A stretch of DNA of 64,000 nt from Petrolisthes cinctipes (GCA_033782935.1 JAWQEG010003785.1:1-64000); one strand, 5' to 3'; counted from the stretch's first letter, positions 1-10,584 are shown. Notes: generated from the letters alone by a model not told the origin. Translations and numbers: made by a program.

Positions 1-189
1 TATTATCGTGTTCCGGTGCTTTAGTCAAGAGGGTCGTCGCTTAGATACAGTTATTAGAGACGGTAAGCTGTGGTTTATACACTCCAGAGAGAATTTCGTA
101 TGTGTCTGCTGCTGTATTGATGTCGATGGTTTATGTTGTGGGGAGGGCGGGAGTGGAGCATTCGTTTGCTTGCCAAAATCTTTATCGTC

Positions 190-370
190 GTCGTTACCAA
201 AAATAATAATAGTAACGGTAGTAATGAAAATTCTAACTATAATTTCAATAACAACAATAACAATAATAATAAACATTATACCAATAATAATAATAATAAC
301 AACAACAACTATACTAATACCAAAAACAAGAATAATAACAACAACCACAAAAATAATAATTATAACATAT
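190..370 (+). repeat. (AAT/AAC)n trinucleotide tract
   Basis: Impure AATAATAAC-type repeats, about 170 bp. The first 190 bp of the window hold no supported feature. Confidence 0.8.
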
Positions 371-398
371 AGATAAAAATTATAGAAAAACGTAACAG

Positions 399-640
399 AA
401 GGGAAGGGAAGGGAAGGGAAGGGAAGGGAAGGGAAGGAAGGGAAGGGAAAGGAAGGGAAAGGAAGGGAAGGAATGAGAAGAGAAGTGAAGGGAAGGGAAG
501 AAGGGAAGGGAAGGGAAGAAGGGAAGGAAAGGGAAGAAGGGAAGGAAAGGGAAAAAGGGAAGGAAAGGGAAAAAGGGAAGAAGGGAAGGAAAGGGAAAAA
601 GGGAAGAAGGGAAGGAAAGGGAAGAAGGGAAGGGAAGGGC
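399..640 (+). repeat. (GGGAA)n polypurine tract
   Basis: About 240 bp of pure purine on the plus strand (GGGAAGGGAA, later GGGAAGGAAA and GAAGGGAAGG). Confidence 0.9.
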
Positions 641-689
641 AACTCAGTGTCTGGGAAGCAACACCTGACAATGATTTACATACCACGGC

Positions 690-849
690 CTTGACACTCA
701 CACACATACAGACACTCACACACATACACACTTCCTGCATCACACATACAAATGAATTTATAATATCTCTATTCACACTCACTCACTCACTCACTCACTC
801 ACTCTTCCTGCATCACACATACAAATCAATTTATAATATCTCTATACAT

Positions 850-887
<38 letters not shown>

Positions 888-936
888 TCTCTCTTTTCCT
901 GCATCACACATACAAAACAGTTTATAATATAATCTT

Positions 937-1024
<88 letters not shown>

Positions 1025-1115
1025 TTAATCGTGCATCACACATACAAAACAGTTTTTTTATATGTTCTCACTCACACACTCACACTCTCTTCCTGCATCA
1101 CACATACAAATCAAT
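690..1115 (+). repeat. Minisatellite with CTGCATCACACATACAAA unit and long (CA)n
   Basis: Five copies of CTGCATCACACATACAAA (one as GTGCATC) spaced 60-135 bp apart, each followed by an AATTTATAATATCT-like stretch and CACT/CACA runs; the longest pure CA run is at 938-1023. Confidence 0.8.
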
Positions 1116-1144
1116 TCAATATACATCTTTCATTCATTTTTATA

Positions 1145-1255
1145 GCAATACTGACTGGAGAGCTATTGATTCCTCTAAATTAAATATGACTGACAACTGA
1201 TGACCTTAATTGATACTAAAGAGGGAATATGTTTAATAATAATGTTGTTTGTAGG
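1145..1255 (+). mobile_element. Degraded palindromic-element fragment
   Basis: GGAGAGCTATTGATTCCTCT, AAATTAAATATGACTGACAA and TTAATTGATACTAAAGAGGG; the core is recognisable but the ends are not. Confidence 0.35.
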
Positions 1256-1354
1256 AATCAATAAATAACCCTCCCATTTTGAAGCAGGCAAGCAGGAGAG
1301 CAACTCACTACAGCAGACATGGCCCTATTAATTAAAAGTCGAGTGGAATGTCTG

Positions 1355-1580
1355 TCTGCCTACCTACCTACCTGCTTGAATACCTGCCTGATTGCATGCC
1401 TGCCTGCCTGCCTGTTTAAATGTCTGCCCACCTGTATGTATGTATGTATGTCTGCCTGCCTCTCTGTTTGAATGTCTGCCCGCCTGTATGTATGTATGTA
1501 TGTCTGCCTGCCTCTCTGTCTGAATGTCTGCCCACCTGTATGTATGTATGTATATATGTATGTCTGCCTGCCTGTCTGCC
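1355..1580 (+). repeat. Minisatellite (GTATGTATGTATGTCTGCCT unit)
   Basis: Three to four units of about 60 bp with GCCTGCCTCTCTGTTTGAAT and GTCTGCCCACCTGTATGTAT. Confidence 0.8.
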
Positions 1581-1744
1581 GTGACCTGCTGACACACACC
1601 CCTTTGACCTTTGACCCTTCCCACTCGCCCCCTTCTCTGGACCTTCCTTCTCCTCTTTGACCCTTTCTATCTTTACTGAACTCTCCTTCCATCCCTCTCT
1701 TCTCTTCTCTTCGTTCTCTGTTGATTTCCTACATTTACCCGAGT

Positions 1745-2120
1745 TAATGGTTAAGTGAGTAAGTGAGTAAATAAATGAGTGAATGGATTGATGAATTAGT
1801 GAATGGATTAATGAATGAGTGTTTGGATTAATCAATGAGCGAATGGATTAATGAATGAGCGAATGAATTAATTAATGAATGAGTGAATGAATTAATGAAT
1901 GAATGAGTGAATGAATTAATAAATGAGTGAATGAATTAATGAATGAGTGAATGAATTAATGAATGAGTGAATGGATTAATGAATGAGTGAATGGATTAAT
2001 GAATGAGTGAATGGATTAATGAATGAGTGAATGAATGGGTTAATAAATGAGTGAAAAAATAAGTTAGTGAATGAATAAATAAGTTAGTGAATGAAATATT
2101 GAGTTAACGAGTACTTCAGG
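1745..2120 (+). repeat. Minisatellite (GAATGAGTGAATGAATTAAT)
   Basis: About 20-bp units with ATGG/ATGA variants over 370 bp, drifting into AATAAATAAG at the right end. Confidence 0.85.
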
Positions 2121-2167
2121 TAATTAATAAATAAATGAATGAGTAAATGAGAGAGAGACAAACCCAC

Positions 2168-2234
2168 CTGTGAGTGCTGAAGGAAGGAGTGTAGTGAGGA
2201 CGGTGGTAGACAAGATTCCAATTAGGTTCCTCAT
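2168..2234 (-). CDS. Candidate first coding exon with signal peptide (partial gene)
   Basis: Seen: on the minus strand an ATG at 2234-2232 (A at -3) opens a 22-codon frame. It begins MRNLIGIL and continues through a hydrophobic STTVLTTLLPSALT segment, then a single G precedes a GTGGGT donor at 2167-2162. A short basic N-terminus, hydrophobic core and small residues near the end fit a secretory signal peptide. The phase-1 donor is the usual arrangement for signal-peptide exons of arthropod secreted proteins, and the LAMP exon 1 in this window has the same layout. Inference: a secreted or membrane protein gene runs leftward off the window, because only satellites lie below 2168. The mature protein cannot be identified. 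The exon is short enough that chance cannot be excluded. Confidence 0.3.
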
Positions 2235-2316
2235 CTTGAGTTTCTTTCTTCAACCTGAGTTTCAACCTTTTGCTTTTTTGTATGTAACTGGACACACATA
2301 CACATACACACACACC

Positions 2317-2941
2317 ACGTTCTTCACCCGTCGTTCTTTATAGTTACGTTCAATGCAGACGTTCCTAGAGCACAATAGATATAAAGAAGGGGTTTATTTT
2401 TCACTTCTCACACGTTACTTGATATTGACGTTCAAACCAGACGTTCCTATACGCCACTGACGTCCACTTACGTTCAATAAATACGGTTCTAAACACAAAA
2501 ATGACACTGTAGCGGATTATTTTTTTCACTTCTCTCTCTCACACACACACACACACGTTCCTTTATGTTACGTTCAGTATGGATGGGGATAAACAGAAGC
2601 ACGTGTCACACTTTTGTTGCCGTTCTTTTAACACATTTAGTCCCACTTGTAGAGGCTTTACGTTCAGGTTACGTTCAGTGTACACGGTCATAGACTTTTA
2701 CTACATATTATTAATTTTCCAACGTTCCCCTTACGTTACGTTCAGCTCACAGCCAAAACACATCGCACACACTGTCTTCTCCTTCTCTTTCACTCACAAC
2801 ACCTTCCTTAAAATTACGTTCAGTGGTGCAGACGTCAAAAAAACCTTCATGTCGTACGTTCATTTGTTCTCTCTTTGGATTTTGGTTACGTTCATGACAC
2901 ACCTTATTGACTTTCCTAACGTTCTCTAGAGGTTACGTTCA
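2317..2941 (+). repeat. Cluster of about 17 ACGTTC words (TTACGTTCA motif)
   Basis: ACGTTC occurs at about 2317, 2346, 2359, 2428, 2441, 2470, 2553, 2570, 2660, 2671, 2722, 2738, 2816, 2855, 2888, 2919 and 2935. Often it is TTACGTTCA or GACGTTCC. Spacing is irregular and the intervening sequence is not repeated, so it is not a plain satellite. It lies upstream of the candidate signal-peptide exon at 2234. Confidence 0.75.
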
Positions 2942-2986
2942 CTAGATACATTATTATTACTATTATTACTATTATTATTACTATTA

Positions 2987-3118
2987 TTAAAGGACCCTGT
3001 GATCGTGTATGAGACCTGATGGCTTCTGATTCCTCCTGACTATGCCACGAAACAAGCTCCTTTCATGTAGGTGGTGTTTCGTGTCAATGTTTGAAGGACT
3101 CACTAACCTCCACATGAA
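2987..3118 (+). mobile_element. Alpha palindromic element, right-truncated
   Basis: TTAA then AGGACCCTGTGATCGTGTAT, core GATTCCTCCTGACTATGCCA, CGAAACAAGCTCC and GTTTGAAGGACTCAC. The expected GACTACATCACAGGGTCC end is absent; a GAGTA minisatellite follows. Confidence 0.65.
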
Positions 3119-3135
3119 CGTGATATATGCTGTAG

Positions 3136-3800
3136 ATATTATGAGTAATGGGAATGAGTAGGAGTAGTGAGTAGGGGTGATAAGAATGAGTAACGAGTAA
3201 ATGAGGAGTAGGGGTGATGAGAATGAGTAAGGAGTGAAAGAGTAAGTGAGTAAGAGTAGTGTGAAGGAGTAAATGAGTAAGAGTAGTGAATAGAGGTAAT
3301 GAGTAAGGAGTAAATGAAAAGAAGTAAATGAGTAAGAGTAGTGAAAAGGAGTAATGTGTAGAAGTAAATGAGTAGTAATGAGTGAGTAAGAGTAGTGAGT
3401 AAGAATAGCAAGAGCAATGAGAAAGAGTAGTGAGTAAGAATAGTAAGAGCAATGAGTAAGAGTAGTGAGTAAGAGTAGTGAGGAGTATTCAGTAATGAAT
3501 AGGGATAATGAGTAGGAGTAGGAGTAAGGAGTAGAAATATAGAGTAATGAGAATAAGTAATGAGGAATAATGAATAAGTAGTGAGAAGGAGTAAGGAGTA
3601 GGAGTATTGAATAAGGGTAATGAGGAGTGAGGAGTAGGGAGTAAAAGTGAGGAGTAGGGAGTAAGAGTAATGAATAGGGGTGATGAGTAGTGAGAAGTAG
3701 GGAGTAGTGAGGAGTAGGGAGTAAAAGTGAGGAGTAGGGAGTAAGAGTAATGAATAGGGGTGATGAGTAGTGAGGAGTAGGGAGTAGTGAGGAGTAAAGA
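3136..3800 (+). repeat. GAGTA-based minisatellite
   Basis: Degenerate GTAGTGAGTAAGAGTAATGA units. The last 180 bp contain a longer duplicated block GAGGAGTAGGGAGTAAAAGT. It accounts for a false 279-codon Ser/Tyr/Leu frame on the minus strand. Confidence 0.85.
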
Positions 3801-3804
3801 GGAA

Positions 3805-4500
3805 TTAAGGCATTCTGATGTACCAAAAGTATATTATTTCACCCTTAATCTTATGAACAACTAATTACAGACACCAACAGCTAAAGTTTCGCATATTATT
3901 TCTAAGTCGTCGTTGCATTGGAAGGTGTTGCAGGATTGATGGATTTATTGATATTAGGCGCAGCAACAGTGAGGTCATATAGCGCCAGGGTGTTACAAGA
4001 CTATTGAGAGTAACTGTACATGTGTTGCTGAAAGATACGTGTGTGTGTGTGTGTGTGTTGTATGCATAAATATGTTTCCAAGATGTTAAAAAAATAATGC
4101 CTTTGCTCTCAGGTCATGTTGTAAAAGATTATATAAGGAAAGCAAATGGTGTAGAATAGAAAAAAAAAGAGACTGTGTTAGTGTTTGAGCCAAAAAGATC
4201 TTGTATAAAAGTCACAGAGAAGAAAAAGAAGAGGACAGAGAGGAGGGACAGCAAACACCAACGAAAGAGAAGGAAAGGTCTGGACATCTGAACAGATGAA
4301 AAGGGGCTGACTGATCTCACAGAATGTTTACCCTTCTACAGCATTTAATACATTTATACATTGCTAAGCTACCATATTATACACCCTACAAAAACAACAA
4401 AATAACAGTAAGGTGACACAATGCTTAAATATACATGTTTGTGAAATGGTACTAGTTTGTTTCTAATATAATTTTGATTAGTGCACTGTAGGTCAATAAT
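3805..4500 (+). other. Mostly unique spacer
   Basis: Contains the family-A fragment (3935), a short (GT)n at 4039-4058 and a purine-rich stretch at 4195-4300 with a GGAGGGACAGCAAACACC module like the family-A body. No gene seen. Confidence 0.6.
3935..4005 (+). repeat. Interspersed repeat family A, start fragment
   Basis: TTGATATTAGGCGCAGCAAC and AGTGAGGTCATATAGCGCC match the start of the family-A copies at 11796 and 20270. Confidence 0.6.
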
Positions 4501-4504
4501 TCTA

Positions 4505-4599
4505 TCCTGATCCGATGTTGATGATGTGTTTGTGTTTAACGCCTATCGACTACCTTATGGTCATTAAGGCGACGTAAGTACAGATCGAAAAAAAAAAAA
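4505..4599 (+). mobile_element. Possible short retroposon 3' end
   Basis: A segment with TTTAACGCCTATCGACTACC and GTCATTAAGGCGACG ends CAGATCG followed by A12. The A-tail and the semi-palindromic CGCC/GGCG body resemble SINE tails I associate with crustacean genomes. No second copy in the window confirms it. Confidence 0.35.
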
Positions 4600-4757
4600 T
4601 TGTGTACGTGGATAATTTCTTATACCAACCTTCGTATCCCACTCACTCTACCAGAAACAAACACTGATGGTCGAACTACATTTGGTAGAGATTCATGTTG
4701 TGCCTCGTATCAGGACAGAATTATTGACCCCAAGTGTTCAGTACAATACACTCGGAT

Positions 4758-4946
4758 ACCATAATATAGTCTCTAACCCACCTGAGTCGAAGCAGGCGGT
4801 TTCCGGACGACAGCCTACCTAAACCATCAAGAGGCCACACACACACACATCTCGAACCAATGGAGGCTATGAGTGGGCTGTCATCCAGAAACCGCCTGCT
4901 CCAAATCTCGGGCTTCGACTCATGTGGACTAAATAAAGATTATGGT
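4758..4946. mobile_element. Fold-back element (about 70-bp inverted arms)
   Basis: ACCATAAT...TGAGTCGAAG...GCAGGCGGTTTCCGGACGACAGCC on the left is inverted on the right as GGCTGTCATCCAGAAACCGCCTGC...CTTCGACTCA...ATTATGGT, with small indels. A short (AC)n run marks the loop. It has the form of a MITE or fold-back element; no coding sequence. Confidence 0.65.
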
Positions 4947-4949
4947 CCG

Positions 4950-5460
4950 CGATGGTATGTTAAGATTCTTGCACTTTTTTCCACAAGGAAGGAGGGGTGA
5001 GGGAGGGAGTGTTAGTCTGGACTGAACGAACGAATTACTGCTTCGACCCATAATTGTTTCATTATTTTCATTCAAAGTTCATTCCAATCAACACGAGCTG
5101 AAGCATTGTTTCGTGTGGAACTCTGTGTGTGTGTGTGTGTGTGTGTGTGAAGGACGAGCGATATGTGTTCAATGAGTTTGTTAAGTATGTGTGTAACTAT
5201 GAATGAGTATAAGTGTGTATGTTGAATCGTAGTGTGTGTGTGTGTCTGTGCGAAAAGCGTGCTGCGTTTCAAACTTGTGTGTGCGAAAAGCGTGCTGCGT
5301 ATCAAAGTTGTGTGTGTTTAAGTCGATAACAATAACCAATCTGAGTGAGGCAACGTGCACCTTCCTCTCACCACAACACGAGGACTGAGAGACACACAAC
5401 CTTCCCTTACCACGCACCAGGAGCAACTGAACTGTGATGCTTCTGACCGACCCACTACAC
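4950..5460 (+). other. Spacer with (GT)n runs
   Basis: (GT)n lies at 5121-5148. A GTGCGAAAAGCGTGCTGCGT unit occurs twice (5248, 5281), a local duplication. No gene seen. Confidence 0.6.
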
Positions 5461-5499
5461 CACCACTACAGTACTACAACTAGACCCAAACAGCTGACT

Positions 5500-5761
5500 G
5501 ACTCACTCACTGGCTCTCTTACATATACACACACACACAAACACACACGCTTCCTACTCCTCTTACATATACACACACACACACACACACTTCCTCCTCC
5601 TCCTCCTCCTCCTCTTTCATACACACACACACATTTCCTCCTCCTCCCCCTCTTTCTCCTCTTACACACACACACACACACACACTTCCTCCTCCTCTTC
5701 CTCCTCTTACACACACACACACACACACTTCCTCCTCCTCCTCCTCCTCCTCCTTTCCCTC

Positions 5762-5793
<32 letters not shown>

Positions 5794-6020
5794 CTTCCTC
5801 CTCCTCCTCCTCCTCCTCCTCTTACACACACACATCCTTTTCCTTCTCCTCTTCCTCATCTTACACACACACAAAAAATCCTACACACACACACAAACTT
5901 CGTTTTCCTCCTCCTCCCCTTACACATACACACACACACCCTCCCTCACCTCCTCTTCCTCCTCTTACATACATACACACACACACTTCCTTCTCCTCCT
6001 CTTCCTCCACCTCTTCCCAT
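5500..6020 (+). repeat. Composite (CTC)n and (CA)n array
   Basis: About 10 alternations of CACACACA and TTCCTCCTCCTCCTCTTA, with unit about 45 bp and very variable repeat numbers. It gives spurious His/Thr/Leu/Pro frames. Confidence 0.85.
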
Positions 6021-6261
6021 TATTCCACCTCGCTGTCCTTCCCTTTAACTTATTCCTGTTGACAATGACTGGGTTAATATTCCTGGGGTTTGATTGCCTG
6101 AATGACTAGCTTATAATTCATACGTCCTTCTCGTCATTTATTTCCAGAGGTTACCCAGGGGATGATAGAGTGAATGAAGATAATGGCACAGATATCATTG
6201 GAAAAGGTTGGTTTGTTGTCGATTCATTTGTTCATTCACCTTGGCATTATCCTTTTCGTTT

Positions 6262-6452
6262 ATTGTGTGTGTGTGTGTTCAATAAATTTATCTATCTATC
6301 TATATATCTGTGTTTATCTGTGTGTGTGTGTGTGTGTGTGTGTTCAATAAATTTATCTATCTATGTATCTGTCTATCTGTGTGTGTGGTCAATAAAATCA
6401 TCTATCTATCTATGTATCTGTGTCTATCTGTGTGTGTGTGTGTGTGTGTGTT
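6262..6452 (+). repeat. Minisatellite of (TG)n plus TCAATAAATTTATCTATC
   Basis: Four units of about 60 bp, each a (TG)n run, TCAATAAA and a (CTAT)n run. Confidence 0.8.
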
Positions 6453-6519
6453 AACTATCAGATGCTACAATTTTTCATAGATTTCCTCATCACATTAATT
6501 CTATGCCTCATCATCTCTT

Positions 6520-6745
6520 GCTACCACAATCCCCTCTACCACCAACCACAATCACCACCACCACCCTCCTTCTCCCCACCACAATCCCCACCACCATCCT
6601 CTCAATCACCAACCACAATCCTCTCTACTACCACCACCACTACCACTACCACTATAACCACCACCACAAAAAAAACAAAAAAAAAACACTACCCTTCTAT
6701 TACCACCTCCACTACCATTACCACCACCACCAACGACAACAACCA

Positions 6746-6777
<32 letters not shown>

Positions 6778-6860
6778 CACAATCCCTTCTACCACAACTA
6801 CCACCACCACCAACAACAACAACATCATCAACCACAATCCCTTCTACCACAATTCCTTCC
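6520..6860 (+). repeat. (CCA/CAA)n tract
   Basis: Impure CCA/ACC repeats with CCACAATCCC blocks; an A run at 6668-6687 interrupts. Confidence 0.8.
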
Positions 6861-6897
6861 CTCATTCATCTAGCCCGGGTCACGAAACAACCAGACA

Positions 6898-7060
6898 TTA
6901 TAGGGATAGTAAATAATAATTCGAGGGCTACTGATTCCTCCAAACCATACCAAGAAACAAATCCCCTATTGGTAACACAGAGGTGATTATTTTGTTTCCT
7001 GACATGGCTTGGAGGAATCAGGAGCCCTCCATATGACCAGAATAAATTAAAAAGATCGAC
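6898..7060 (+). mobile_element. Gamma palindromic element
   Basis: TTATAGGGATAGTAAATAAT, GGCTACTGATTCCTCCAAAC, CATACCAAGAAACAAATCCC, TTGTTTCCTGACATGGCTTG, GAGGAATCAGGAGCCCTCC. First of two gamma copies in tandem. Confidence 0.55.
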
Positions 7061-7061
7061 T

Positions 7062-7237
7062 CTCAAGGGGAGATTCTTTTGTTGGTGATATTGAAGGTCT
7101 CTGATTCCTCCAAACTGTTCCACAAAGCAGATCCTCAATTATAAAAAGTACCGTAGAGGGCATTTATTGTTTACTGATAGACTTAGGAGGAATCAGTAGC
7201 CTTCCAATGAAATAAAAACACGAGAATCTCTCCTTAA
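7062..7237 (+). mobile_element. Gamma palindromic element
   Basis: CTCAAGGGGAGATTCTTTTG, TTGGTGATATTGAAGGTCTC, TGATTCCTCCAAACTGTTCC, ACTTAGGAGGAATCAGTAGC and GAGAATCTCTCCTTAA. The second tandem copy, closed by TTAA at 7234-7237. Confidence 0.6.
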
Positions 7238-7314
7238 AAGTCGATATGAACAGACTGGATGGACTCACAATGGACCCACAATAATAAAAACCTCCTCCAT
7301 CACCAGTTTGCTTC

Positions 7315-7780
7315 CTGACTGCCTTCCTTCCTTCCTTCCTTCCGTTCTTCCTGCTTTGGTGTCCCCGGATATAATTGGTGGGTTGTGTTCACTCACTAAT
7401 TCACTCATTGTTTGTTTGTTTGTTTGTTCCTGGCCTTCCTTCTTTTCTTCCATTCGTCCATTCATTTATTTATTGTTTATATCTTTCATTCCTTTTTGCC
7501 TCCCTTCATTTACTCAATAATTCACTCATTGTTTATTTGTTTGTTTGCTTACTTCCTTCCTCCTGGCCTTCCTTCTTTTCTTGCATTCGTCCATTCATTC
7601 ATTCATTGTTTACATCTTTCCTTCCTTTTTGCCTTCCTTCATTCATTCATTGATTGTCTGCTTTATTCCTTCCTCTTTGCCTTCCTTCCTTTATTCCGTC
7701 ATTTATTTTATTTATTCCTTCTTTCATTCATTGTTTGTGTCTATACTTTCTTTCTGCCTGTCTGCCCTCCTCCTTTTCTT
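7315..7780 (+). repeat. (TTCC/TTCA)n pyrimidine-rich minisatellite
   Basis: CCTTCCTTCCTTCATTCATT and TTGTTTGTTTGTT units, with a longer repeat of CATTCGTCCATTCATT about every 130 bp. Confidence 0.8.
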
Positions 7781-7799
7781 CCTTCCTCCGTCGTCTTCC

Positions 7800-8310
7800 C
7801 CTCACACACATACACACACACACACACACACTTCAACCATCACTACTATCACACACACTCTCTTATTCACACATGTAAATATCTACACACACACATACAC
7901 ACACACACAGTATATCCGTTGCATATCCACACACACTTCAACAATCACCCACACACACACACACACACTCAGTATATCCATTGCATATGTAGGGGAGGTG
8001 GCCGAGTGGTTAGTGTTCTGGACTCGTAACCTAGAGGTCGGGAGATCGATCCTCTCAGGTGAGGGCCTGAGAATATTTACTCTTCCGATTTGAGTTTCAG
8101 GCACTAACAATAAGGCCACCGAACGTCGTAAAACACCCTCGCTGGTACCATAACAGCTGCAGTATTTGGGATTTACCCTCACTTCCCTCCCTCTGTGGCT
8201 GGGTACCAGTTCGGAAGTCGTGACGTGTGTGTGTGAGTAGCAGTTGACCTGGGCCACGGTAACGGGCTTGATTAAGCCTATGTCCAGTGTCAGAACATAT
8301 AGAAAAAAAA

Positions 8311-8358
<48 letters not shown>

Positions 8359-8625
8359 AGTATATCCATTGCATATCCACACACACTTCAACAATCACCC
8401 ACACACACACACACACACTCAGTATATCCATTGCACACACAAACACACACACACTAAGTATATCCATTGCACACACACACACATACACACACACACACTC
8501 AGTATATCCATTGCACGCACACACACACACACTCAGTATATCCATTGCATATCCACACACACACACACTCACTCTCAGTATATCCATTGCACACACACAC
8601 ACACACACACTTCCTGGGCCGAGCA
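7800..8625 (+). repeat. (CA)n array with CAGTATATCCATTGCA units
   Basis: At least seven CAGTATATCCATTGCA copies separated by CA runs, split by the SINE at 7988-8327. A CTTCAACAATCACCCACAC block occurs on both sides of the SINE. Confidence 0.85.
7988..8327 (+). mobile_element. tRNA-derived SINE
   Basis: A tRNA-like head starts at about 7990. TGGCCGAGTGG (7999-8009) fits the RNA polymerase III A box and GAGATCGATCC (8043-8053) the B box; between them the anticodon arm region reads CTGGACTCGTAACC. A tRNA-unrelated body of about 220 bp follows, then TGTCCAGTGTCAGAACATAT and A25 (8303-8327). It sits inside a CA/minisatellite array whose CAGTATATCCATTGCA unit occurs on both sides. The tail is seen again, truncated, at 39212. 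The head is tRNA-like, but the retroposon body and poly-A argue against a functional tRNA gene. Confidence 0.85.
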
Positions 8626-8639
8626 AAGCCACCCCATGT

Positions 8640-9100
8640 GTCGTCCCCTTCAACCTCACTGCCTCTCCCAATACGGACATACGGTTGCTGCCTCTCACGG
8701 TCATCGCATCTTTTCATCAGAATCACAAAACCATTCACATCCTCTTCACCTCTCGTTTTCTCTTCTTCTCAATACCATTTATATCTTCCTCCACCTCTCA
8801 TTATCATCATTCCTTTTCTCTCCCAATTTATACTATTCACATTCTCTTTCTCTCTATACCATTCACATCTTCTCCACCTCTTATTATTATTCATTCTCTT
8901 TGCCATTCTGTGTATCTCTATTTACCATTTCTGTATCTCCCACTTTCTCTTTTTTTCTCTGTATCTCTCTTTTACCATTTCTGTATCTCTCATTTTCCAT
9001 CTATATACTGTACCTCTCTCTACTGATATCATATTTCTTCACTGTCTTGCTTATTTTCTCTCTATTTTCCTCTCTATATCTCTCACTTTATTTTTATTTT
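8640..9100 (+). other. Pyrimidine-rich spacer
   Basis: TCTC/TTTC-rich with repeated ACCATTTCTGTATCTC and ACCATTCACATC words; no gene seen. Confidence 0.6.
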
Positions 9101-9445
9101 GACTGACTAATTGACTAACCTAACAAATTAACTAACTGATTGACTAACTAACTAACTGACTGACTGATTGAATAACTAACTAACTGACTGACTGACTAAC
9201 TAACTAACTGACTGATTCACTGACTAACTAACTGACTGATTCACTGACTAACTAACTGACTAATTAACTAACCTAACAAATAAACTGACTGACTGACTAA
9301 CCTAACAAATTGACTGATTGACTAACCTAACAAATAAATTTACTAACTAATTACCTGACTGACTGATTGACTAACCTAACAAATAAACTAACTAACAGAC
9401 TAATTGACTAACTGTATTCACTGACTAACTAACTGACTGACTGTA
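9100..9445 (+). repeat. (AACTAACTGACTGACT)n tetranucleotide-based satellite
   Basis: CTAA and CTGA tetramers with an occasional CCTAACAAAT interruption. Confidence 0.85.
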
Positions 9446-9604
9446 GTGATCTTCCCAACAGTCTCACATGTTCAATAGATCAGCTGTTCTTTGTATTCCA
9501 TTTAGTATCTAACATTTTGTCCTTCATTCTACGTATTGATAATTAAGTCACTACCTTTTCAATACATACGTGATGGCTGTATGGAGGTCCCGGTCATAAA
9601 CAAA

Positions 9605-9637
9605 ACACACACACACACACACACACAAGAGAGAGAG

Positions 9638-9674
<37 letters not shown>
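9605..9674. repeat. (AC)n-(AG)n-(GT)n perfect inverted microsatellite
   Basis: (AC) 9605-9627, (AG) 9628-9641 and (GT) 9641-9674: the AC and GT arms are complementary and the AG run forms the loop. A second (GT)n lies at 9799-9818. Confidence 0.85.
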
Positions 9675-9677
<3 letters not shown>

Positions 9678-9824
9678 TGTGTGTGGGTGGGTGTATGCTT
9701 GTTATGTAGGTCTGTAGGCCAATGTATGTGGCAATTGTAACAGAAGGAGAGAGGAGGAGGAGGAAGAGGGATGATGTGATGGATTGAGGAAAGGAGGTGT
9801 GTGTGTGTGTGTGTGTGTGCACCA

Positions 9825-10140
9825 AAGCAGACCACAACATAACGCAGACCATAACATAACGCAGACCACCACATAACGCATCCGAGTGAGGTAAACAGGA
9901 GGGAAAATAACACAATGATGATAAAGAAAATATGCTCTTCTGCACATTACGTCTCCTCATTCTCAACGGCGCACAGCACTTACACTCATTTGTTTTCCTT
10001 CTTTTCCACGGGTGCATAAAACATGATTACAGTGTTCTGGCAGCAATAAATCTTAGTGATGACTTTAATGATTACTATTTTTTGTGTTGATTGTAAATTA
10101 TTGACACTCACAGCTTCACTTCTCCTAGATCAAATGTCAG
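9825..10140 (+). other. Unique spacer
   Basis: CATAACGCAGACCA occurs three times at 9835-9885. Otherwise unremarkable; no gene seen. Confidence 0.5.
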
Positions 10141-10143
10141 ATA

Positions 10144-10348
10144 TTAAGGAGATAGTATACATTTGGTACAGTCACGAGCACTAATAAACATTCAGCAGGT
10201 GTGCTCATACATAAGAGCGCCTTGGTTACTCAAAAATATGCCTGGAAACTAGACCACACTAGCAAAACTAATGGTGGCCTGTTGTTGCTTGGAATCGTTT
10301 GGAAGAATCAATTGCTCCAGATTTACCAACACTGCACTCTCCCCTTAT
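10144..10348 (+). mobile_element. Beta palindromic element with internal insertion
   Basis: TTAAGGAGATAGTATACATT, TATGCCTGGAAACTAGACC, TCGTTTGGAAGAATCAATTG, CTCCAGATTTACCAACACTG and TCCCCTTAT. About 50 bp longer than other copies between 10175 and 10225. Confidence 0.62.
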
Positions 10349-10584
10349 AAAAATCAGACCCCTGGTATTTCATGGTTTATAGAGATTATGTATGTAGGAG
10401 TATAATGATAATATACAATATAATTTATAATCTACAATTTTCAGCCTAATACCATATGCACAGTGCCTCATGAAAAACTATTACTAATTTCACACAGTAT
10501 CTACAACACTTAGTCAACATGTAGGCTATTAGAGTGCATTAAAGTTCTGTCCCTCAGTCAGCCACAATAAGACAGAATTTTCCG

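Noticed and set aside
5434..6048. 204-codon Thr/His/Leu/Pro frame
   Set aside because: Frame through the CTC/CA array; every period keeps frame by chance of unit composition.
7990..8060. Genuine tRNA gene
   Set aside because: The head is tRNA-like, but the acceptor and anticodon stems pair poorly and it continues into a retroposon body with A25; a SINE explains all of it.
8244..9106. Overlapping 211- to 260-codon frames rich in HTHT and Ser/Leu
   Set aside because: They run through the (CA)n minisatellite, part of the SINE and a pyrimidine-rich spacer; three frames are open together, which indicates low complexity.
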